Under the pieces are notes generated by a model. It ran no database searches. It had not been told where the DNA came from and was given only the letters and a program-made list of their open reading frames with translations. Below, piece after piece: positions 34,094 to 43,162 of a stretch of 47,879 nt of DNA (position 1 is its first letter; every line of letters begins with the position of its first letter). The position numbers and the translations under genes are program-made. Source of the DNA: an uncultured Eubacteriales bacterium (GTDB lineage Bacteria; Bacillota; Clostridia; Christensenellales; Aristaeellaceae). The DNA lies in assembly GCA_902774025.1 (NCBI GenBank), contig CACYGY010000012.1:1-47879 (forward strand). Reading direction: 5' to 3'.

Positions 34094-35140
34094 ATGGCGC
34101 TGCTGGAGTTGCGGAACATTACCGCCGGTTACGATAAGAACATGATCCTGCGGGATTTCAGCCTGCAGGTGGAGCGCGGGCATTTTGTCAGCCTGCTGGG
34201 CTCCTCCGGCTGCGGCAAGACCACGACTCTGCGTCTGATCGCGGGCTTTGCCCAGCCTGAATCCGGAAGCGTTATCTTTGACGGCCGGGATATCACCCAT
34301 GTGCCGCTGCACAGGCGCAATTTCGGCTTTGTGTTTCAGAGCTACGCCCTTTTTCCCCATATGACGGTGTTTGACAATGTGGCCTTTGGTCTGAAGATGC
34401 GCCGGATCGGGAAAGAGGAGATCAGAAAACGGGTCGGGGAAATCCTCGAACTGGTGGATCTGCGGGGGTTTGAGAAGCGCTATCCCCGGGAAATGAGCGG
34501 CGGCCAGCGCCAGCGCGTGGCCCTGGCCCGGGCCATGGTGATCCGGCCCGATATGATGCTTTTTGACGAGCCTCTCTCCAATCTGGACGCCAAGCTGCGG
34601 GTCAAGATGCGGGTGGAGATCCGGCGCCTTCAGCAGGAACTGGGATTTACCGCCATCTACGTGACGCATGATCAGGAGGAATGCTTCGCCATCTCCGATG
34701 AGGTCGCCATCATGAACAAAGGCGTGATCGAGCAGATGGACTCCCCCTATCATATTTTCAACAGCCCCAGAACGGAGTTCATTGCTCATTTCGTGGGCTT
34801 TGAAAACTTCTTTGATCTGACAAGACAGTCCGGGAAGCTGACTGCCGGGAACGGCCTTGCTTTCCGGGTGGCCCGTGACATGCCGGGCGAACGCTTTCGG
34901 GCCTGCATCCGCCCGGAGGATGTGATCCTGCACAGTGCGGGAGAAACCTGTGAAAACGCTCTGCCGGGGGAAGTGCTGGTCACTACCTTCCTGGGCCGCA
35001 ATGTGCAGTACAATGTACGCACGGCCATCGGCGAATTCGCGGTGAAGGCAGAGCAGGGCAACGTTTATTCCATCGGCTCCCGCGTGCAGCTGGAACTGAG
35101 TGCGAATAAAATCATTCTCATTGACCCGACCGACAGTTAA
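34094..35140 (+). CDS. ABC transporter ATPase, PotA type
   Basis: A 348-residue ATPase: Walker A GSSGCGKTT, Q-loop FVFQSYALFPHMTVFDNVAF, signature MSGGQRQRVALARAM, Walker B MMLFDEPLSNLDAKL, H-loop VTHDQEE, and a C-terminal TOBE domain (FRACIRPEDVIL...QYNVRT) typical of the PotA/MalK class. It energises the two permeases. The frame is open to 34076, but the RBS GAAAGGAG points to ATG 34094. Confidence 0.93.
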   Translation: MALLELRNITAGYDKNMILRDFSLQVERGHFVSLLGSSGCGKTTTLRLIAGFAQPESGSVIFDGRDITHVPLHRRNFGFVFQSYALFPHMTVFDNVAFGLKMRRIGKEEIRKRVGEILELVDLRGFEKRYPREMSGGQRQRVALARAMVIRPDMMLFDEPLSNLDAKLRVKMRVEIRRLQQELGFTAIYVTHDQEECFAISDEVAIMNKGVIEQMDSPYHIFNSPRTEFIAHFVGFENFFDLTRQSGKLTAGNGLAFRVARDMPGERFRACIRPEDVILHSAGETCENALPGEVLVTTFLGRNVQYNVRTAIGEFAVKAEQGNVYSIGSRVQLELSANKIILIDPTDS

Positions 35141-35153
35141 GGAGGAAAACACC

Positions 35154-36203
35154 ATGAAAAAGCTTGCTGCCCTGATGCTTGCCCTGGCCATGCTTCTGAC
35201 CGCCGCCTGCGTGGCGTCTGCCGAGGAGAAGCCCTTCGCCGGCCAGACCCTGACCATCAGCACCTTCGCTTTCAACGCGGAACTGCTGCAGAAGAACATC
35301 TATGATCCTTTCATGGAAAAGACCGGATGCACCATCGTTGCTGACGGCGCTTCCAACGCGGTGCGCGTGACCAAGCTGGCGGAAGCGGCTGAGGGCGAGT
35401 ACGATGTGGTTATCATCGGCGACATGTTCGTCAAGCAGCTGATGGCTGAAGGCAAGATCGATACGCTGAATACCGCCGGCCTCACCAACCTGGAGGCGAT
35501 CTATGAAAACGCCCGGGCTCCCATGGGTGAAGGCTACGGCCCTGCTTACACCTTTAACCGCCTTGGGATCGTGTATGATCCCGCTGCCTGCCCCGTGGAA
35601 ATCAAAAGCTTTGCGGATCTGTGGAATCCCGAGCTGAAGGACTATATTGCCATTCCCGCCATCACCAACACTTCCGGCCCCCTGTTCTATTATGGTGTGG
35701 CTGCTGCCTTCGGTCTGGAACCCGGCAAGGATGACGATGCCATCTTCGCGAAGCTCTCCGAGCTCAAGCCCAACGTGAAGAGCACCTATACTTCCGCCAA
35801 CAACACCATCACCATGCTGAACCAGGGTGAAATCTGCGCTGCCGTTCTGCTGGACTATTCCTACACCACGGCCAGGAGCGCCAATCCCGATTATGTGTGG
35901 GTGAATCCCGCGGAAGGCCTCTACGGCGGCTACAATATGCTCAACATCGTCACCGGCAGCAGGAACAAGGAACTTGCCGAGGCCTTCATTGATTTCTATC
36001 TCAGCTATGAAGTACAGTACGCCGAGGCCATGGACGGCGTGGACAGCCCTGTGCGCACCGACGTGGTGCTGGACGAGGAGCATGCCCAGAACTTCACCTA
36101 TGGCGAGATGGTGAACCAGCTGATCCTGCCTGACTGGGATTTCGTGACGGCCAACCTGGCCGGCTGGACCGAGCGCTGGAACGAGACCTTCAGCGTGCAG
36201 TAA
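35154..36203 (+). CDS. Extracellular solute-binding protein, PotD type
   Basis: A 349-residue binding protein with a signal peptide (MKKLAALMLALAMLLTAACV). The TAAC could be a lipobox, although -3 is Thr. Mature motifs GQTLTISTFAFNAELLQKNI, GPAYTFNRLGIVYDP and NPELKDYIAIPA are of the PotD/AfuA-like class. Polyamine-ligand acids are not clearly conserved as far as I can see, so the ligand is open. GGAGG lies 8 bp before the ATG. A strong hairpin follows the stop. Confidence 0.9.
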   Translation: MKKLAALMLALAMLLTAACVASAEEKPFAGQTLTISTFAFNAELLQKNIYDPFMEKTGCTIVADGASNAVRVTKLAEAAEGEYDVVIIGDMFVKQLMAEGKIDTLNTAGLTNLEAIYENARAPMGEGYGPAYTFNRLGIVYDPAACPVEIKSFADLWNPELKDYIAIPAITNTSGPLFYYGVAAAFGLEPGKDDDAIFAKLSELKPNVKSTYTSANNTITMLNQGEICAAVLLDYSYTTARSANPDYVWVNPAEGLYGGYNMLNIVTGSRNKELAEAFIDFYLSYEVQYAEAMDGVDSPVRTDVVLDEEHAQNFTYGEMVNQLILPDWDFVTANLAGWTERWNETFSVQ

Positions 36204-36223
36204 TCCCTTCCACGTAAAAAAAA

Positions 36224-36255
36224 CCCGGACCGGAGGGAACTTCCTCCGGTCCGGG
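36224..36255. terminator. 13-bp hairpin between binding protein and second permease
   Basis: CCCGGACCGGAGG / CCTCCGGTCCGGG, loop GAACTT, no mismatch. The A8 tract precedes it on the plus strand, so only the minus strand has the hairpin-plus-U8 terminator form, while the genes run plus. On the plus-strand mRNA it is more likely a 3' stabiliser of the binding-protein message; on the minus strand it would stop antisense transcription. Confidence 0.7.
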
Positions 36256-36293
36256 AACCTCTGCAGAGCGGTTGAAGGAAAGGAGAGCGCCCT

Positions 36294-37079
36294 ATGAGGA
36301 AAAAGCATCATATTGCCCTGGGGGTCGTCACCTTTCTGGTCTATGTGTTCCTCATCGGCCCCCTGCTGATCATCATGGCGGCTTCCTTCGGGGAACAGAA
36401 TGCGCTGGTGTTTCCGGGAAAGGGATTTACGCTGAAATGGTACGCGCAGGTGTTTCAGATGAGCTCTTTCATCAATGCAGCCCTGCTTTCCCTGGAGATC
36501 GCCTTCGCAGCCACCGCCATAGCGCTTCTGCTGGGCGTGCCGGCAGCCTATGCCCTGAACCGCTACCGGTTTCCCGGAAAGAACACGGTGAAAACGATCT
36601 TTCTGTCTCCGGTGCTGATTCCCTGCATTGTCCTTGGTTTCATCATGCTGCGCTATGTGGTGAACCAGTGGAACCTGTCCGTCATTCCCAGTCTGCTCAT
36701 CGGCCACACACTGCTGTCCGTGCCCTATGTCATGCGGGTGATCACTTCATCCCTGGCCAATTTCGACTTCGCCATGGAGGAAGCGGCGGGAAGCCTCGGT
36801 GCGCCCAGAGGCTACGCCTTTTTCCACATCGTGCTGCCGAACATCAAAAGCGGCATCGCCTCAGCCTGCGTGATGGCGGTGATCAATTCCTTCAACAACG
36901 TATCCCTGTCCACCTTCCTGACCGCCCCGGGGGTCAACATGCTGCCCATCGAAATCATGGGCTATGTGGAGTACCACTTTGATCCCACCATTGCCGCCCT
37001 TGCGACGGTCATGATGCTGGTGACCCTGGGCGTGATGCTGCTGATTGAAAAAACACTGGGTCTGCAGACCGTCGTATAA
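36294..37079 (+). CDS. ABC permease, PotC type
   Basis: A 261-residue permease with six membrane segments (IALGVVTFLVYVFLIGPLLI first) and the EAA loop EEAAGSLGAPRGYAFFHIVL. It pairs with the PotB-type permease of the same operon. GGAAAGGAGAG precedes the ATG. Confidence 0.92.
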   Translation: MRKKHHIALGVVTFLVYVFLIGPLLIIMAASFGEQNALVFPGKGFTLKWYAQVFQMSSFINAALLSLEIAFAATAIALLLGVPAAYALNRYRFPGKNTVKTIFLSPVLIPCIVLGFIMLRYVVNQWNLSVIPSLLIGHTLLSVPYVMRVITSSLANFDFAMEEAAGSLGAPRGYAFFHIVLPNIKSGIASACVMAVINSFNNVSLSTFLTAPGVNMLPIEIMGYVEYHFDPTIAALATVMMLVTLGVMLLIEKTLGLQTVV

Positions 37080-37091
37080 ATCCCTGTTTCT

Positions 37092-37118
37092 GCCTTTGCA
37101 CTGGTCAAAGGCTTTTTT
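37092..37118 (+). terminator. Intrinsic terminator of the ABC operon
   Basis: A 7-bp stem GCCTTTG / CAAAGGC with loop CACTGGT, followed by T6, 12 bp after the permease stop and just before the convergent PfkB gene. Confidence 0.8.
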
Positions 37119-37125
37119 CACGGTC

Positions 37126-38028
37126 TCAGGTCTTCAGGATACGGTCGTCCTGCAGTGTGGCGCCCCTTTGAGTGACCACACTGGCGGCTACCCGGTTGGC
37201 AAACTCCACCGCCTCCAGCGGCGGCATGCCCCGGGAAAGGCCCAGCAGCACGGAGCCTGCGTGGGCATCGCCCGCGCCGATGGTGTCCTCCACCCGTTGG
37301 ACGGGCACACCGGGCACATGCAGAGGACTGCCAGGTCCGTCCATGACCATGGCTCCGTCCCCGCCCAGGGTGACAATGAGGAGATTCTCCGTCTTTTCGT
37401 AAAGACTGTGCATTGCCCGGAGGAGGTCCTCCTGCCCGCTCATCTGCAGCGCCTCGGTGCGGTTCAGATGCAGGATGGGACGCAGGCGCAGAATTCTCTG
37501 TGTTCTCTCTCCGGGAACGCGCATGCCCCTGGGACCGGGGGCATACAGAAGGGTTCCCCTCCCGTCCTGTTCCAGCCAGGCAGTGAGGGATTCGCCGCTT
37601 TCCTCCTCCACTTCCAGGCCGCAGACATACGTATAGGCAAAATCCCGCTCCCGGAAGGAGACCATCCAGTCGGGGGAAAAGCTGTATTCCACACCATGAA
37701 TGGACATGAAGGTCCGCTCGCCTCCCGTTTCCACCAGGCAGTAGCAGCAGCCGTTCTCTGCCTCCCTGATCACGACGGGATGACTCCAGGGCTGTTTCCG
37801 CAGGGTGGGAAGCAGATAGGGCCCGAAAACGCCCCGCATGCCCACGGGCGTGACGAAGACCGTGTCGGCGCCGCCTCTGCCCAGGATGTTGGCTGCATTG
37901 TAGGCGCAGCCCCCGATGCTGAACTGCTGGCTGCGGGGATGAAGGTTTTCCTCCGTGCGGGGGAGATGATCCACCCGGATAATGACATCCACACAGGTTG
38001 AGCCGATAACCAGAACGCTTTTGCCCAT
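37126..38028 (-). CDS. PfkB-family (ribokinase-like) carbohydrate/nucleoside kinase
   Basis: A 300-residue kinase. N-terminal GSTCVDVIIRVDHLPRTEEN and GGCAYNAANILGRGGAD (PfkB signature 1); C-terminal DTIGAGDAHAGSVLLGLSRG (signature 2, catalytic Asp in GAGD). Members phosphorylate ribose, nucleosides, fructose and similar. The start is ATG 38028 after AAGAAGGGG; the 21 extra codons upstream contain the promoter. It is convergent with the ABC operon and divergent from the M20 gene, so the three units may form one regulon (inference). Confidence 0.88.
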   Translation of the reverse strand: MGKSVLVIGSTCVDVIIRVDHLPRTEENLHPRSQQFSIGGCAYNAANILGRGGADTVFVTPVGMRGVFGPYLLPTLRKQPWSHPVVIREAENGCCYCLVETGGERTFMSIHGVEYSFSPDWMVSFRERDFAYTYVCGLEVEEESGESLTAWLEQDGRGTLLYAPGPRGMRVPGERTQRILRLRPILHLNRTEALQMSGQEDLLRAMHSLYEKTENLLIVTLGGDGAMVMDGPGSPLHVPGVPVQRVEDTIGAGDAHAGSVLLGLSRGMPPLEAVEFANRVAASVVTQRGATLQDDRILKT

Positions 38029-38062
38029 GACGTACCCCTTCTTTTCAGAATCAGTATGCGGA

Positions 38063-38091
38063 AATGTATCATGCCCCATGGCGGGAGTCAA
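38063..38091 (-). promoter_or_regulatory. Promoter of the PfkB kinase gene
   Basis: On the minus strand: -35 TTGACT (38091-38086), a 17-bp spacer, and -10 TACATT (38068-38063), 35 bp before the ATG. Confidence 0.7.
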
Positions 38092-38121
38092 TTGTTTCTT
38101 TCATCGAAAGGAGGACAGGGA

Positions 38122-39456
38122 ATGCGGGACGCGGTCAGAAACATGAAGCGGATGACGGAGGAAATGGAACCTTCTCTCATCCGGCTCCGCAGGGATTTCC
38201 ACAGCTATCCTGAGACCGGATGGCTGGAGATGCGCACCAGTGCCATCATCCATGAGACGCTCGCAGGTCTCGGCTATACCGTGCTCACAGGCAGCGGAGC
38301 GGTGCTTCCCGGCGCCCGCATGGGGGTTCCGGATGCGGAAACCCTGGAAAGGCATGCCCGGGAGGTGGAATCCCAGCCGGGCACGCCCCTGGCCTTTCTG
38401 ACGGAAGAAATGAAGAAGGGGCTGACAGGGGTCGTGGGCATCCTTGAGGCCGGACCGGGTCCTGTGGTGGCGCTTCGCTTTGATGTGGATGCCCTGCCCA
38501 TGGTGGAAAGACAGGATGAGGGACACCGTCCTGCGCGGGAAGGGTTTTCCAGCCGGAATCCCGGCATGATGCATGCCTGCGGCCATGACGCCCACGCCGC
38601 CATTGGTCTGGGGGTTGCCCGGGTGCTCATGGCGCTCAGGAATGAAATTCACGGGACGCTGAAGCTGATTTTCCAGCCCGCGGAGGAAGGCGCAAGAGGC
38701 GCCAGGGCGATCACGGAGGCAGGACATCTGGAGGACGTGGACGTGTTCATCGGCTCGCATGTGGCGCCCACGGGCGAACTGGATGACGGCGACGTCACGG
38801 CGGGCACCTGGGGTTCCCTGGCCACCTCCAAGCTGGATGTGTCCTTCAGGGGCCTTGCGGCTCACGCGGGGGGCTACCCGGAAAAGGGCAGGAATGCACT
38901 GCTGGCAGCGGCCTCAGCGGCCCTGTCCCTTCATGCCATTCCCCGGCATTCCGGAGGTCAGAGCCGGGTGAATGTGGGCGTTCTCCAGGCGGGAACAGGG
39001 CGGAACGTGGTGCCTGACCGTGCCATGATGATGGTGGAGGTGCGGGGAGAGACCACGGAAATCAACGCCTTTATGGAACAGCAGGCCAGAAGGATCTGTG
39101 AAGGCGCGGCGATGATGCAGGGCTGTACCTGTGAAATCACTCTTGCAGGAGCTGCGGAAGGGCAGCACAGTGATCCGGAACTGATCCGGAGCATTGCGGA
39201 TACCGTGGCCCGGGATCTGCCTGAGCTTACCCTGTCCTCCCGGCAGAATGCCAGAAACTGGGGCAGCGAGGATATATCCGTCATGATGAACCGGGTGCAG
39301 TCCCATGGCGGACTGGCGACCTACATGCGGGTGATGACCTCCATGGCGGATGCCCAGCATACCGTTTCCTTCGATATGGACGAAAAGGTGCTCGCCAGGA
39401 GTGTCAGGGTCTTCTGCGCGGCGGTCCTGGAACTGATGAAGGAGAGAAAAGCGTGA
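38122..39456 (+). CDS. M20-family amidohydrolase (AbgA/IAA-amino acid hydrolase-like)
   Basis: A 444-residue metallohydrolase of the M20D type. Metal/catalytic motifs: HACGHDAHAAIGLG (~151-164), QPAEEGARGA (~188-197), SHVAPTGELD, and the dimer-domain SFRGLAAHAGGYPEKGRNAL; the C-terminus has SEDISVMMNRV. Relatives hydrolyse N-acyl or aromatic amides such as p-aminobenzoyl-glutamate, IAA-amino acids or N-acetyl amino acids. GAAAGGAGG precedes the ATG at 38122. The next gene overlaps by 4 bp, so the two hydrolases are co-translated. Confidence 0.88.
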   Translation: MRDAVRNMKRMTEEMEPSLIRLRRDFHSYPETGWLEMRTSAIIHETLAGLGYTVLTGSGAVLPGARMGVPDAETLERHAREVESQPGTPLAFLTEEMKKGLTGVVGILEAGPGPVVALRFDVDALPMVERQDEGHRPAREGFSSRNPGMMHACGHDAHAAIGLGVARVLMALRNEIHGTLKLIFQPAEEGARGARAITEAGHLEDVDVFIGSHVAPTGELDDGDVTAGTWGSLATSKLDVSFRGLAAHAGGYPEKGRNALLAAASAALSLHAIPRHSGGQSRVNVGVLQAGTGRNVVPDRAMMMVEVRGETTEINAFMEQQARRICEGAAMMQGCTCEITLAGAAEGQHSDPELIRSIADTVARDLPELTLSSRQNARNWGSEDISVMMNRVQSHGGLATYMRVMTSMADAQHTVSFDMDEKVLARSVRVFCAAVLELMKERKA

Positions 39457-40775
39457 AAATCCTGCTGAAGAACGCCCATGTACTCACCATGGACGATGCA
39501 TACCGGGAGTATGACTCAGGGTGGGTCCTTGCAGAGGACGGCCGGATCCTGTCCCTGGGGGAAGGGGAGACGCCGGAAGGCGCCGATGAGGTGATTGACT
39601 GCGGGGAGGGTATTCTGCTTCCCGGTTTTGTGAATCTGCACTGCCACGCCAGCATGATTCCCTTCCGCACCATGGGGGATGACTGTCCGGACCGTCTCAG
39701 AAGATTCCTTTTTCCCCTTGAGCAGGAAGCCTGGAGCAGGGAACTGACCTACCTGGGAGCGCGCTTTGCCATGGCGGAAATGCTGCTTTCCGGCATCACC
39801 ACCGTGGTGGACATGTACTACTATGAGGAGGAAGTGGCCCGGGCCTGCATGGAGACGGGAATGCGGGGGTATCTGGGGGAGACGGTGATCTGTCAGCGGG
39901 CTCCCGGCAGTGAGGGTCCGGAAAATGCGCTGGCCCTTTCCGGTGAACTGCTGGAAAAGTACAGGGACAGTGAATGGATCCGGCCGATTCTGGCGCCTCA
40001 CGGCACCACGACCGTAAGTGCTGAGATCCTGGAGTCATGCCGGGATCTTGCGGAAAAGTATGATACGCTTCTGACTGTGCACGCGTGTGAAATGGATGAG
40101 GAGATGCGCTATTTCGCAGAGAAGGGGATGACGCCCGTTTCCTATCTGGACAGCCTGGGCCTTGTGGGACCGCATCTGCTGGCGGTGCACTGCATCCACA
40201 TAACGGATGAGGATATTGCCCTGATGGCCCGGAAAGGCGCCCGGATTGCTCACTGTCCCGGCAGCAACACCAAGGCGGGGAAAGGCATTGCGCCCATGCG
40301 GGATGTGGCCGGGGCGGGCATTCCCTTCGGATTCGGGACAGACGGCGCCTCCAGCGGCAACACCCTGAGTCTTCTGGATCAGATGCGGCTGTTTCCCCTG
40401 TGCCAGAAAACGAAATATCATGACAGAAGCCTTTTCCCGGCCCGTGAGGTGGTCCGCGCCGCAACCCGGGGCGGAGCGGAGGCTCTGGGCATGAGGAACA
40501 GCGGCATGCTCCGGCCGGGTTTCAGGGCGGATATGACTCTGGTGGGGGTGGAACGGCCTTCTCTGTTCCCGGTGTATGACGCGTACTCCACCCTGGTTTA
40601 CGGCGCCTGTGCGGCGGACGTCCGACTGGTCATGACCGGGGGAAAAGTCCGTGTCCGTGACGGCCGCCTCACAGAGCTGGATCTGTCACGGATTCGGCGG
40701 GAGCTGGAAAAGGCAATGCCGCCTTTCCGGGACGCGGCAGAAAAATACGCTTCCGTTCTCAGGGGAAACCGGTAA
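39453..40775 (+). CDS. ATZ/TRZ-type amidohydrolase (deaminase-like)
   Basis: A 440-residue TIM-barrel metalloenzyme of the COG0402 group, which includes SAH/MTA, guanine, cytosine and pterin deaminases. Metal ligands are visible: NLHCHAS (HxH), VHACE, VHCIH and GTDGASSGNT, followed by a C-terminal beta-domain DMTLVGVERPSLFPVYDAYS. The start is GTG 39453, overlapping the M20 stop (GTGA). With the M20 enzyme and the nearby importer, a route that deaminates and de-amidates an imported N-containing compound is plausible (inference). Confidence 0.87.
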   Translation: MKILLKNAHVLTMDDAYREYDSGWVLAEDGRILSLGEGETPEGADEVIDCGEGILLPGFVNLHCHASMIPFRTMGDDCPDRLRRFLFPLEQEAWSRELTYLGARFAMAEMLLSGITTVVDMYYYEEEVARACMETGMRGYLGETVICQRAPGSEGPENALALSGELLEKYRDSEWIRPILAPHGTTTVSAEILESCRDLAEKYDTLLTVHACEMDEEMRYFAEKGMTPVSYLDSLGLVGPHLLAVHCIHITDEDIALMARKGARIAHCPGSNTKAGKGIAPMRDVAGAGIPFGFGTDGASSGNTLSLLDQMRLFPLCQKTKYHDRSLFPAREVVRAATRGGAEALGMRNSGMLRPGFRADMTLVGVERPSLFPVYDAYSTLVYGACAADVRLVMTGGKVRVRDGRLTELDLSRIRRELEKAMPPFRDAAEKYASVLRGNR

Positions 40776-40790
40776 AAACGGAGAAACCGG

Positions 40791-40818
40791 AAAACAGCAG
40801 GTAATGGCCTGCTGTTTT
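40791..40818. terminator. Bidirectional terminator between convergent genes
   Basis: An 11-bp perfect stem AAAACAGCAGG / CCTGCTGTTTT with loop TAATGG. T tracts are present on either strand; it serves the amidohydrolase (plus) and the phosphatase gene (minus). Confidence 0.8.
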
Positions 40819-40857
40819 CGCGTGTGAAGGGCAGATGCGGGGCTGCCGTGGGCAGAA

Positions 40858-42828
40858 TCAGGCGGAAGGCAGCAGGGAGAAGCGCAGGGTGAACACATTC
40901 CGGCCATTCTTCCGGATGTAGGCCATGGACAGGACGCTTTGACGGATCAGGTTCAGGCCCATGCCGCCGCTGTCCAGGGTTTCAAATTCCCTGTCCGACC
41001 GGGAGACGGCGGTGGGATCAAAGGGGATTCCGTCATCCGCGAAGGTAATCTCCAGGACATCATCCTCCATCTGACAGGCAAAGGAAAGAGCGGCGGCGCC
41101 GGAATAATGGACGATGTTCGCCAGAGCCTCATCACAGGCCAGCAGGGCACGGCGGGTCTGAGGAGTGTCCCCGGCAAGGCTGAAAACGGTTTTCTTCACC
41201 TCGGAGAAGGCGTCCAGTGTGACGGGGATGCTCTGCTCCGCGGGCCGGGTGACCATCAGAGCCAGAACCGCCATGTCGTCAAAGGGTTCGCTTCCGTCGC
41301 AGAAGGCATTGACGCTGCGGCGAACCTTAAGGACGGCCTCCTCCGCGGCGTCCGCTTCATAAAGAACGTTTCCCAGCGCTTCCAGGAGCCTGTCGGTGCC
41401 GAAGAAGGTTTTCCGGGGGCTGACCGCCTCGGTGACACCATCGGTATAGAGCAGGATGCCTTTACCGGCGGGAATATGCAGGATGTGATTCTGAAGACCG
41501 GCGTTTTCAAACATGCCCAGGGCAATCCCGCTGTCCGGGATGAGCAGGGAAGGCTTTTCCTTCAGCAGAACAGGGTAGGTGTGCCCCGCATTGGCGTAGA
41601 GGAGCTCTCCGGTTTCGGGATTCAGGACAGAGGCAAAAACCGTGACGAAAAGCCCCTCCGGATTCCGATGGCATAATTCGTCATTGGCGGCGTTCAGGGT
41701 ATCTGCGGGTGTGAGTCCGGCCAGCAGCTTTTCCCGGATGATGGTTTTCATCATGGACATGCAGATGGCGGCGGAAATCCCCTTTCCGGATACATCCCCC
41801 ATGATGGCGCTGACCCGGCCGTCCCCCAGCAGGAAACAGTCGTAGAAATCGCCTCCCACGGCTTTGGCGGGATGGGTTATGGCGCTGATGGAGAAACCGT
41901 TTCCTTTCAGTTTCTCCTTTTCCGGCACCAGACCGTTCTGGATACGCCGGGCAACATCCAGCTGGACATTGATCTCCAGCTGGTCCCGGGTCAGAGCCTC
42001 GATATTCCGGATGTATGCCTGAATATCCTCCGTCATCTTCTCAAAGGACATGGCCATTTCCCCGATCTCACCATATGGTGCGATATGGAGAGGTTCTGGT
42101 TTTCCGGCTGAGTCCAGAGCAAAGCGCTTCATACTGGCAGAGAGACGTCCGATGGGGGTGACAATTCGCTTCTGGACCAGGAAAAGGAGGAAAAGAAACC
42201 CCGCCAGCAGAGACAGGAAGAAAGGAATCATATCCGTCAGAAAATCTCCCAGAATTCTGCCCACGATCCGGGACATGCCGTAATCCATGCCGATGAAGGC
42301 GCAGATGTTCCCGTCGGAATCCAGATAAGGCGCAAGCCAGGTCATGGAGGTTCCGTACCGATTGTCAAGAATGATTCTCTGCAGATCCCCGAAGCCCTCC
42401 AGCAGAGCTTCTTCCTCCGGCAGAAGGCTTTCGGCAGGGATTTCCTTCATGACCAGATTATCCTGAACCGTCTCTTCCATGTCGGAATCCGGGGACACCA
42501 CAAGGTAGTAGTAGCGGGAGGGCACGGAAGGGTTGACGGTATAGACATAGAGATAATCCAGATTGTAGGAAATGCAGAGCTGTCGGAGAAGGGTCTGAGC
42601 CTCCAGACGCACTTCACTGTCCGGAGGGGCAATCAGGCTGTCCAGTTTCCAATGATGATTCAGAAGATTCGCAACATTCCGCGCACAGCTCTTCAGGGTC
42701 GACTCCCGCTGCCGGACGTTACTGGAATAGGCTTCATACAGGTTGGCTCCGGCGGACAGAAGGGCGGAAAGCACCAGAATGAGCAGAAAGCAGCGTGTAA
42801 TCCAGATCTTGATTGAATATCTCTTCAT
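40858..42828 (-). CDS. Membrane SpoIIE/RsbU-type PP2C phosphatase with its own RsbW-like domain
   Basis: A 656-residue sensor. TM1 ~8-28, an extracellular sensory region ~30-200, TM2 ~203-225 (FFLSLLAGFLFLLFLV), HAMP ~225-285, then a coiled-coil stretch. The PP2C SpoIIE domain ~310-510 has AVGGDFYDCFLLGDG and MGDVSGKGISAAICM. The C-terminal GHKL domain ~535-650 has LLACDEALANIVHYS, FADDGIPFDP and DSGGMGLNLIRQS. RsbU-type enzymes dephosphorylate STAS anti-anti-sigma factors, which RsbW-type kinases phosphorylate, so both activities are on one chain. No STAS protein is in the window. The start ATG 42828 has only a weak RBS. Confidence 0.9.
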   Translation of the reverse strand: MKRYSIKIWITRCFLLILVLSALLSAGANLYEAYSSNVRQRESTLKSCARNVANLLNHHWKLDSLIAPPDSEVRLEAQTLLRQLCISYNLDYLYVYTVNPSVPSRYYYLVVSPDSDMEETVQDNLVMKEIPAESLLPEEEALLEGFGDLQRIILDNRYGTSMTWLAPYLDSDGNICAFIGMDYGMSRIVGRILGDFLTDMIPFFLSLLAGFLFLLFLVQKRIVTPIGRLSASMKRFALDSAGKPEPLHIAPYGEIGEMAMSFEKMTEDIQAYIRNIEALTRDQLEINVQLDVARRIQNGLVPEKEKLKGNGFSISAITHPAKAVGGDFYDCFLLGDGRVSAIMGDVSGKGISAAICMSMMKTIIREKLLAGLTPADTLNAANDELCHRNPEGLFVTVFASVLNPETGELLYANAGHTYPVLLKEKPSLLIPDSGIALGMFENAGLQNHILHIPAGKGILLYTDGVTEAVSPRKTFFGTDRLLEALGNVLYEADAAEEAVLKVRRSVNAFCDGSEPFDDMAVLALMVTRPAEQSIPVTLDAFSEVKKTVFSLAGDTPQTRRALLACDEALANIVHYSGAAALSFACQMEDDVLEITFADDGIPFDPTAVSRSDREFETLDSGGMGLNLIRQSVLSMAYIRKNGRNVFTLRFSLLPSA

Positions 42829-43162
42829 TTTACAGATTCAGCCACCTGTCCAGAATGGTCAAGGGATCGGTTTTTTCCGGGAAAGGGAAGAGCCGCGTTT
42901 TCCGTTCACGGGGGATCTTCCTCTTCCCGGTTTCACGGACGCTGAAGACAAGGCTCCGGAAAGGATGAGGCCATTGTACTCTCCGCCTCCGGAGCAAGTC
43001 AACCGGGCCGGACTGCACATGCCGGAAAAGGCGAGAAAGGAAGGCGCCGGGAGACCGTATCCGGGCAGGAATGGAATGCCCTCTTTCAGAATAACGGGAG
43101 AAGTGATAAAATGGTCAGTGTCGATTCAGGAACGTACATATTTCCCCAAGGAGCGTCTGAAG
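42829..43162. other. Divergent intergenic region between the phosphatase and c-di-GMP genes
   Basis: 334 bp without an RBS-supported gene; a plus-strand frame runs through it but lacks family resemblance. It should contain both divergent promoters; only weak candidates are visible (TAAAAT at 43103-43108 on the plus strand). Confidence 0.4.
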
